The translations under genes were made by a program, and so were the position numbers. From Candidatus Nomurabacteria bacterium (GTDB lineage: Bacteria > Patescibacteriota > Minisyncoccia > Phycocordibacterales > UBA9973): a DNA stretch of 7,437 bases. The notes under the pieces were generated by a model. That model saw only the letters and a program-made list of their open reading frames with translations, was not told the origin of the DNA and did not search any database. Within the stretch, counting starts at the first letter, position 1. Every line of letters begins with the position of its first letter. This document shows, one piece after another, positions 1 to 3,437 of this stretch. Location: the NCBI GenBank assembly GCA_943350065.1, contig CALQZZ010000025.1, positions 1 to 7,437 on the forward strand, given 5' to 3'.

Positions 1-1253
1 CCCAGTTTTTGACCTATTAATGGATAAGATATATTAAAATCTTCTCTTAAAAGATACATAACAATTTGTCTTGCTCTTACTATTTCTTTTCTTCTTGTTT
101 TTTCATATATTTCAGTCTCTTCTAGATCGTAAAAATCAGCTACGATTTTTACGATCTCTTTTATGGCTACATTTTTCTTTGGTTTAATATTGTTTTTTAT
201 TAAATTCTTTACTTCATTTACAGAAATAGGCCTATTTTTAAGTCTTAATTGAGCTATTATTGTATTTAATGATCCTTCCAACTCTCTTATATTACCCTGA
301 ATGGCCTCAGCCACATATTGAACCAATTCATCCTCTAAGGTTATTCCTTGTTCTTTTAATTTAACTTTAAGAATAGCTAGACGTGATTCATATTCTGGTT
401 CCGAAATATCTACTATCATTCCAGCAGAAAATCTAGACTTCAATCTGTCTTCTAGACCTGGAATAAAATTTGGATGTTTGTCAGAAGAAAAAACAATTTG
501 TTTATTGTTTTCATGAAAAGTATTGAATGTATGAAAAAGCTCTTCTTGAGTTTTTTCCATTTTTCCAATAAATTGAATATCATCAATGATTAATAAATCA
601 TATTTACGATATTTTTCCTTAAAAGCATTTGCTTTATTATTCCCTGCTTGGAAAGAGTTTACTAAATCTGTAGCAAATTTTTCAAGAGTTATATAATGAA
701 CTTTTTTATCTTGATATTTATCTTTAATAGCATTACCTATCGCCTGGAGTAAGTGTGTTTTTCCGAGTCCTGTACCTCCATAAACAAAAAACGGATTGTA
801 ATTCATTCCAGGCTTGGCGACAATATTTTGAGCAGCTGAATAAGCCAGCTCATTGAAAGGTCCAACAATAAAAGAATCAAATTTATAACGAGGGTTTAAA
901 TTGTCTTCTTTGTTTATATAAAGATCTTTTAATGGAAGTTCTTTGTTTGTATTCTGTTGAGTAAAATCCCCTGCTCCAATTTGTATGTCTTTCTGAATAC
1001 TATCAATTTTAGTAATTGAATATTCTACTGCTCGCATAGAATCATAAAAATCTGCAATAGTTTTAGTTATTAGTTTGTGGTATTTATTTTTAAGCCAATC
1101 TCGTACAAATTCGTTTGGTACTCCAATATAAATAACACCTGTGTCCTCTTTTATAATACAAGTGTTTTTGAACCAGGTACTAAAGTTAGCTTTTGAAACT
1201 TCATTTTCTATTTCACCTAAACATTTTCTCCAAAGTTCTTTTGCATCAATCAT
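1..1253 (-). CDS. dnaA: Chromosomal replication initiator DnaA (C-terminus beyond window)
   Basis: DnaA binds 9-bp boxes at the origin, oligomerises with ATP and melts the DNA to start replication. I translated the minus strand from ATG at 1253: 417 codons are open to the window edge. Domain I begins MIDAKELWRKCLGEIE. The AAA+ domain has Walker A GGTGLGKT (residues 159-166), Walker B LLIIDD (220-225), sensor I around VFSSD, and the box VII arginine finger in RLKSRF (R274). Sensor II NIRELEGSL follows. Domain IV starts well (ARQIVMYLLREDFNISYPLIGQKLG), and the window ends just before the expected GRDHTT DNA-binding signature. No frame break was seen. The ATG is the only sensible start and matches the usual N-terminus. 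There is no Shine-Dalgarno sequence; a TATAAT lies 7 bases upstream. The gene diverges from rpmH across the candidate origin. Confidence 0.98.
   Translation of the reverse strand, partial: MIDAKELWRKCLGEIENEVSKANFSTWFKNTCIIKEDTGVIYIGVPNEFVRDWLKNKYHKLITKTIADFYDSMRAVEYSITKIDSIQKDIQIGAGDFTQQNTNKELPLKDLYINKEDNLNPRYKFDSFIVGPFNELAYSAAQNIVAKPGMNYNPFFVYGGTGLGKTHLLQAIGNAIKDKYQDKKVHYITLEKFATDLVNSFQAGNNKANAFKEKYRKYDLLIIDDIQFIGKMEKTQEELFHTFNTFHENNKQIVFSSDKHPNFIPGLEDRLKSRFSAGMIVDISEPEYESRLAILKVKLKEQGITLEDELVQYVAEAIQGNIRELEGSLNTIIAQLRLKNRPISVNEVKNLIKNNIKPKKNVAIKEIVKIVADFYDLEETEIYEKTRRKEIVRARQIVMYLLREDFNISYPLIGQKL
124..157. repeat. Perfect 14-bp inverted repeat inside dnaA
   Basis: AGATCGTAAAAATC (124-137) and its exact reverse complement GATTTTTACGATCT (144-157) are separated by the 6-base loop AGCTAC. 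It lies in the domain IV coding region of dnaA and encodes part of EIVKIVADFYDL. Coding constraint does not explain a perfect 14-bp match. Function is unknown; it could be an mRNA hairpin or a protein-binding dyad, or chance in AT-rich DNA. Confidence 0.6.
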
Positions 1254-1260
1254 GTTAACT

Positions 1261-1266
1261 ATTATA
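1261..1266 (-). promoter_or_regulatory. dnaA promoter -10 (TATAAT), probably leaderless transcript
   Basis: The minus strand reads GGGTATAATAGTTAACATG. A perfect TATAAT ends 7 bases before the dnaA ATG, so a normally spaced transcription start would fall on or next to the A of the ATG. The -35 region is weak: at 17-bp spacing it reads TTCCTT, and a better TTGAAA lies too close (12 bp). No Shine-Dalgarno sequence is present, consistent with leaderless translation. Confidence 0.55.
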
Positions 1267-1310
1267 CCCGCTCTTGTGTTTCAAAGGAAATAAACAAAAC
1301 TTATTAACTG

Positions 1311-1319
1311 TGTTTATAA
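1311..1319 (-). promoter_or_regulatory. Possible weak DnaA box
   Basis: TGTTTATAA on the plus strand gives TTATAAACA on the minus strand, 7 of 9 matches to TTATCCACA. It has the same orientation as the perfect box, 11 bp away (about one helical turn), within the AACTGTG direct repeat. That phasing supports cooperative DnaA binding, but the match is imperfect. Confidence 0.4.
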
Positions 1320-1321
1320 AC

Positions 1322-1330
1322 TGTGGATAA
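1322..1330 (-). promoter_or_regulatory. Perfect DnaA box (TTATCCACA)
   Basis: The plus strand reads TGTGGATAA, so the minus strand is TTATCCACA, the exact consensus 9-mer recognised by DnaA domain IV. It sits 69 bp upstream of the dnaA start and 45 bp upstream of rpmH, so it could serve both origin function and dnaA autoregulation. Confidence 0.85.
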
Positions 1331-1339
1331 GTATTTTAC

Positions 1340-1366
1340 TTGATTTTTTTGCTTATTTAACATAAT
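1340..1366 (+). promoter_or_regulatory. Possible rpmH operon promoter
   Basis: TTGATT (1340-1345, 4/6 to TTGACA), a short 15-bp spacer and CATAAT (1361-1366, 5/6 to TATAAT). The -10 ends 8 bases before the rpmH ATG, so transcription would start at about 1373-1375. It lies just downstream of the DnaA boxes. The AT-rich context makes chance matches likely. Confidence 0.35.
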
Positions 1367-1374
1367 ATATAAAT

Positions 1375-1509
1375 ATGTCACAAACATACCAACCTAATAA
1401 AAGAAAAAGAGCAACAACTCACGGATTTTTAGTTCGTTCTAAGACTAAAAATGGTAAGGCTGTACTAAAGCGTCGTTTACAAAAAGGACGAAAAAAGCTT
1501 GCAGTATAA
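1375..1509 (+). CDS. rpmH: Large ribosomal subunit protein bL34
   Basis: bL34 is a small, very basic protein of the 50S subunit that threads into 23S rRNA. The 44-residue translation begins MSQTYQPNKRKRATTHGFLV and ends KRRLQKGRKKLAV, matching the family along its whole length: the TYQPNxxKR start, the THGFLxR core, and the Arg/Lys-rich tail. Length is normal (about 44-46 residues). The ATG at 1375 is fixed by the conserved N-terminus. There is no Shine-Dalgarno sequence in the AT-rich bases before it. It is the first gene of the plus-strand run and lies 14 bp before rnpA, the near-universal bacterial order. Confidence 0.97.
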   Translation: MSQTYQPNKRKRATTHGFLVRSKTKNGKAVLKRRLQKGRKKLAV

Positions 1510-1516
1510 GCTTTTT
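1492..1516 (+). terminator. AT-rich hairpin with U-tract at the rpmH-rnpA junction
   Basis: AAAAAGCTT (1492-1500) and AAGCTTTTT (1508-1516) form a perfect 9-bp stem with a 7-base loop. It spans the rpmH stop codon and ends in a T-run. With only two G-C pairs it would be a weak terminator at most. It could partly reduce read-through into rnpA, or mark an mRNA 3' end or processing site, and so help set the large L34:RnpA ratio. Function is inferred only. Confidence 0.35.
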
Positions 1517-1523
1517 ATAGCGT

Positions 1524-1931
1524 ATGCTACCTAAAAAAAACAGAACTGACCGTAAAACGGTCGAAAAGGTCTTCAAAGAAGGCCGTTTTGTTAATTCTGC
1601 TAATTTATCTTTTAAATACATGCACCCCACCCCAGCCCTCCCCTTAGCGAATGGGAGGGAGAACTCAATCCGTATTTCCTTTACTGCCCCAAAAACAGCT
1701 TGCAAAAGAGCTGTTGGAAGGAATTTACTACGTCGTCGTGGTTATGCTGTACTTAGAAAAATATTAAGAACCTCACCCCTACCCTCTCCTTTTAAAGGAG
1801 AGGGAGTGATTGGCGTGCTTGTCTTTGGTAAGAAAAGCATGGAATTCTTTGGAAAAAAGAAAAATAAGCTTTATAATCCTATCTTAAATCTAGAAAATGA
1901 AATTAAAAATATACTTAATAAAATTAATTGA
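1524..1931 (+). CDS. rnpA: Ribonuclease P protein component, with two palindromic-element insertions
   Basis: RnpA is the protein subunit of RNase P; it binds pre-tRNA leaders and helps the RNA subunit remove them. The 135-residue product has the family layout: N-terminal MLPKKNRTDRKTVEKVFKEGRF, strand NLSFKY, strand IRISFTAPK, the RNR-type helix AVGRNLLRRRGYAVLRKIL (basic motif R66-R72), then strand VIGVLVFGKK. Two GC-rich palindromic elements are inserted in frame: residues about 34-46 (HPTPALPLANGRE) between the two strands, and about 83-95 (TSPLPSPFKGEGV) between the helix and the last strand. Without them the protein would be about 108 residues, typical of the family. It starts 14 bp after rpmH, and its last 35 bp overlap yidD. 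Both insertions avoid the RNA-binding helix, so the protein is probably functional. Confidence 0.95.
   Translation: MLPKKNRTDRKTVEKVFKEGRFVNSANLSFKYMHPTPALPLANGRENSIRISFTAPKTACKRAVGRNLLRRRGYAVLRKILRTSPLPSPFKGEGVIGVLVFGKKSMEFFGKKKNKLYNPILNLENEIKNILNKIN
1623..1661 (+). repeat. Palindromic element copy A (in rnpA)
   Basis: A GC-rich block in AT-rich DNA. A C-rich lead (CACCCCACCCCAG) is followed by a 7-bp stem CCCTCCC (1636-1642) / GGGAGGG (1653-1659) around the apex CTTAGCGAAT. It is read as HPTPALPLANGRE. Its lead and left arm nearly match copy E on that copy's coding strand: both have CCCCACCCCA followed by CCCTCCCCTTA. It lies in the predicted beta-hairpin loop of RnpA. Confidence 0.8.
1773..1809 (+). 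repeat. Palindromic element copy B (in rnpA)
   Basis: The best-preserved palindrome. CCCTCTCCTTT (1782-1792) pairs with AAAGGAGAGGG (1794-1804), 11 bp around one central T. An outer TCAC (1773-1776) / GTGA (1806-1809) pair flanks a C-rich internal bulge. It is read as SPLPSPFKGEGV, in the same frame as copies A, C and E. It lies between the RnpA RNR helix and the final beta strand. Confidence 0.85.
1849..1877 (+). promoter_or_regulatory. Possible internal promoter for yidD
   Basis: TTGGAA (1849-1854, 4/6 to TTGACA), a 17-bp spacer, and a perfect TATAAT (1872-1877), 19 bases before the yidD ATG and inside the rnpA 3' end. Spacing is ideal. The TATAAT also encodes part of LYNP in RnpA, so it may be coincidental. 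Confidence 0.25.
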
Positions 1932-2115
1932 TTTTTATCAAAAGAGAATTTCACCTTTAAAAAACAAAAGAAATTGCGTTTTTTATCCTACATGTTCAGA
2001 ATATAGTAAACAAGCAATAGAAAAATACGGAGCCCTTAAGGGTTTAAGACTAACAGCTCTGAGGATTCTCCGTTGTCATCCATGGCAAAAAAATCATATT
2101 GATATGTTGGAGTGA
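1897..2115 (+). CDS. yidD: Membrane protein insertion efficiency factor YidD
   Basis: YidD is a small membrane-associated protein that aids YidC-dependent insertion of membrane proteins. The 72-residue product shows the family core: DFYQKRISPL, then CVFYPTCSEYSKQAIEKYGALKGLRL, then RILRCHPW. The conserved cysteines and the CHPW motif are all present. The N-terminal amphipathic segment (MKLKIYLIKLIDFYQK) is typical. After CHPW the usual Gly/Pro-rich tail is replaced by a short QKNHIDMLE. Length is normal to slightly short. The ATG at 1897 lies inside the rnpA 3' end (35-bp overlap, different frame), as is usual for this pair. Translational coupling is plausible, since there is no Shine-Dalgarno sequence. 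It ends in TGA, 18 bp before yidC. Confidence 0.95.
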   Translation: MKLKIYLIKLIDFYQKRISPLKNKRNCVFYPTCSEYSKQAIEKYGALKGLRLTALRILRCHPWQKNHIDMLE

Positions 2116-2127
2116 ATAATATAGAAT
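2099..2127 (+). promoter_or_regulatory. yidC promoter, probably leaderless
   Basis: TTGATA (2099-2104, 5/6 to TTGACA), an exact 17-bp spacer, then TAGAAT (2122-2127, 5/6 to TATAAT), overlapping the yidD 3' end. The -10 ends 6 bases before the yidC ATG, so the expected transcription start is at or beside the ATG. This is the best sigma70-type match I found in the window. It would let yidC be made independently of rpmH-rnpA-yidD. Confidence 0.5.
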
Positions 2128-2133
2128 GAGATA

Positions 2134-2871
2134 ATGTTACATCAAATTTGGAATATTGCTCTCTATAAGCCATTTATTAACGTTTTAGCTTTTCTTATAA
2201 ACATCATTCCAGGTGGAGACCTTGGTGTTGCTGTTATTATTCTTACTTTATTAGTAAAAACAGTCCTCTTCCCTCTCTCTCAAAAATCTATTGAAAGTCA
2301 GGCTAAAATGAAAATTCTTGAACCAGAAATCGCTAAGATTAAAAATTCTGGTTTAAGTAAAGAAGAAGTTGCTAAAAAAACTTTTGAACTTTATAAAGAA
2401 TATAAAACCAACCCTTTTTCTGGTTGTCTTTTGGTTTTAATTCAGATTCCTATTATTTTAGCTCTTTATTATGTTTTTTATAAAGGAATAAATTTTGATA
2501 GTAGTTTAATGTATTCTTTTGTTAAAATACCAACAAATGTAAATACTCACTTTTTAGGTTTAATAGATATTGGTCAAAAGAGTTTGTTTTTAGCTGTCCT
2601 TGCTGGCTTGTCTCAGTTTTTACAAGCACACTATATGCCTAAGAACGAACCGACTACTACTAGTGGTAAGGCTTCTTTCCAAGAAAGCTTTGCTAAGAGC
2701 ATGCAAATGCAAATGAAGTATGTTTTCCCTTTTATAATTACATTCATTGCATATGGCATTTCTGGGGCTGTGGCACTGTATTGGGTGACCAGTAACCTCT
2801 TTACTGTGGGTCAGCAAATTTATGTTAATAAAAAGAATGCTTTAAATAAAGGTTTGTCTGTGAAGAATTAA
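2134..2871 (+). CDS. yidC: Membrane protein insertase YidC/Oxa1 family, short form
   Basis: YidC inserts membrane proteins into the cytoplasmic membrane, alone or with SecYEG. This 245-residue protein has only the conserved Oxa1 core. Helices lie at about 8-26, 30-48, 96-118, 141-166 and 197-230. A charged cytoplasmic helical hairpin (about 49-93, KSIESQAKMKILEPEIAKIK onward) lies between the second and third. The family motif around PLSQKSIESQAKM and the NPFSGCLLVLIQIPI segment are clear, as is the last ALYWVTSNLFTVGQQ helix. The large periplasmic domain of E. coli YidC (548 residues) is absent, as in Gram-positive and Patescibacteria homologues. The conserved groove arginine (IVR in E. coli) is lysine here (K42, LLVKTVLFPL). 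The tail is basic. The first ATG in frame is used; an out-of-frame ATG at 2126 stops after two codons. Confidence 0.96.
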   Translation: MLHQIWNIALYKPFINVLAFLINIIPGGDLGVAVIILTLLVKTVLFPLSQKSIESQAKMKILEPEIAKIKNSGLSKEEVAKKTFELYKEYKTNPFSGCLLVLIQIPIILALYYVFYKGINFDSSLMYSFVKIPTNVNTHFLGLIDIGQKSLFLAVLAGLSQFLQAHYMPKNEPTTTSGKASFQESFAKSMQMQMKYVFPFIITFIAYGISGAVALYWVTSNLFTVGQQIYVNKKNALNKGLSVKN

Positions 2872-2881
2872 TTGATATAAT
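2854..2881 (+). promoter_or_regulatory. Possible khpB promoter
   Basis: TTGTCT (2854-2859, 4/6), a 16-bp spacer, and a perfect TATAAT (2876-2881) just after the yidC stop. The transcription start would be near 2888, giving a leader of about 13 bases before ATG 2901. A second -10-like TATAGT (2892-2897) lies closer. AT-rich context lowers confidence. Confidence 0.3.
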
Positions 2882-2900
2882 TAAAACTGTTTATAGTTTA

Positions 2901-3404
2901 ATGAAAAATATTATGAATAATACAGAAATACAAAATTTAATAAAAGAAATAATTCAAAATATGAATATTTCTGTTCTAAATATTGATGTCTTAAAAGAAG
3001 ATAATTCTCAAACGACCTGGTATTCTGTCTCTGTAGATCAGCCTCATTTTTTCACTAGTCGTGAAGGTGAAGCTTTACATTCACTAAATCATTTGATTAG
3101 GAGAATTGTGGAAACCACCACCCCTCAATCCCCTCCTCAACAAGGAGTGGAGGAAAGACATGAAGGCATCTTGATAGATATAGATGGTTTTCATAAAAAA
3201 AGAGTTGAAAATGTCCGGGCTGTTGCACATATGATAGCTGAACGAGCTAGATATTTTCAATCAAGTGTAGAAGTCGATCCAATGTCTGCTTTTGATCGTC
3301 GTATTGTACATGAATATGTTTCCAATTCTAGTGATTTAAAATCAGAGTCAACTGGCTATGGACCTACTCGCAGAGTCGTAATTAAATATATAGGTAAGAT
3401 TTAA
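2901..3404 (+). CDS. khpB: KH/R3H RNA-binding protein KhpB (Jag), with palindromic-element insertion
   Basis: KhpB (Jag, also called EloR) is an RNA-binding protein encoded next to yidC in many bacteria, linked to cell elongation and sRNA/mRNA regulation. The 167-residue product has a KH-like region (about 18-96) with FFTSREGEALHSLNHLIRRIVE in the place of the usual GKxGxTLDALQYLV helix, so the classical GxxG loop is degenerate. The R3H domain (about 98-163) is well conserved, with the R-xxx-H motif R133/H137 in FDRRIVHEYV and the end STGYGPTRRVVIK. The N-terminal Jag-N domain of longer homologues is missing. A GC-rich palindromic element is inserted in frame (about residues 74-85) between the last KH helix and strand GILIDIDG. 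ATG 2901 is used; ATG 2913 (MNNTEI) is an equally possible start. It ends at a strong terminator. Confidence 0.92.
   Translation: MKNIMNNTEIQNLIKEIIQNMNISVLNIDVLKEDNSQTTWYSVSVDQPHFFTSREGEALHSLNHLIRRIVETTTPQSPPQQGVEERHEGILIDIDGFHKKRVENVRAVAHMIAERARYFQSSVEVDPMSAFDRRIVHEYVSNSSDLKSESTGYGPTRRVVIKYIGKI
3119..3153 (+). repeat. Palindromic element copy C (in khpB)
   Basis: CACCCCTCAATCCC lead, then left arm CTCCT (3133-3137) and right arm AGGAG (3143-3147) around CAACA, with a further partly paired TCC/GGA extension. It is read as TPQSPPQQGVEE, in the same frame relative to the element as A, B and E. It lies in the loop between the last KH helix and the following strand. Its arms are more degenerate than those of B. 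Confidence 0.7.
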
Positions 3405-3429
3405 AAAAACCGGCATTGCCGGTTTTTTT
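3403..3429. terminator. Bidirectional Rho-independent terminator between convergent genes
   Basis: AAAAAAACCGGC (3403-3414), loop ATT, GCCGGTTTTTTT (3418-3429): a perfect 12-bp stem with a GC core of five pairs and a seven-base T-run on each strand. It overlaps the khpB stop codon and lies 8 bp past the stop of the convergent 479-residue gene, so it can end transcription from both sides. Confidence 0.93.
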
Positions 3430-3437
3430 ATTAACAA

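Larger units (their letters stand above)
1254..1374. other. Candidate chromosomal replication origin (oriC), dnaA-rpmH intergenic region
   Basis: This 121-bp region lies between divergent dnaA and rpmH, the commonest site of bacterial origins. It holds one perfect DnaA box (1322-1330), a second weaker box (1311-1319) and a direct repeat AACTGTG at 1306-1312 and 1319-1325. Next to the boxes is an AT-rich stretch, 1332-1374, with T-runs and TA steps that could be the unwinding element. It also carries the promoters of both flanking genes. The region is short, with few boxes compared with classical origins such as that of B. subtilis. The role is inferred from position and boxes; no GC-skew test was possible in this window. 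Confidence 0.72.

Noticed and set aside
1445..1705. Open frame antisense to rpmH and rnpA
   Set aside because: It runs opposite two firmly identified genes, has no recognisable protein features, and its length is explained by codon bias of the sense strand. The same holds for antisense frames at 2620-2817, 3475-3687, 4136-4333 and 5859-6113.
2033..2042. 10-bp palindrome CCCTTAAGGG in yidD as another mobile element
   Set aside because: It encodes the conserved YidD motif GALKG, has no C-rich lead and no extra residues compared with the family, so it is ordinary coding sequence.
1929..2115. TGA recoded as an amino acid, as in Gracilibacteria/SR1
   Set aside because: TGA ends rnpA (1929-1931) and yidD (2113-2115) at family-consistent positions, so it is a stop here.
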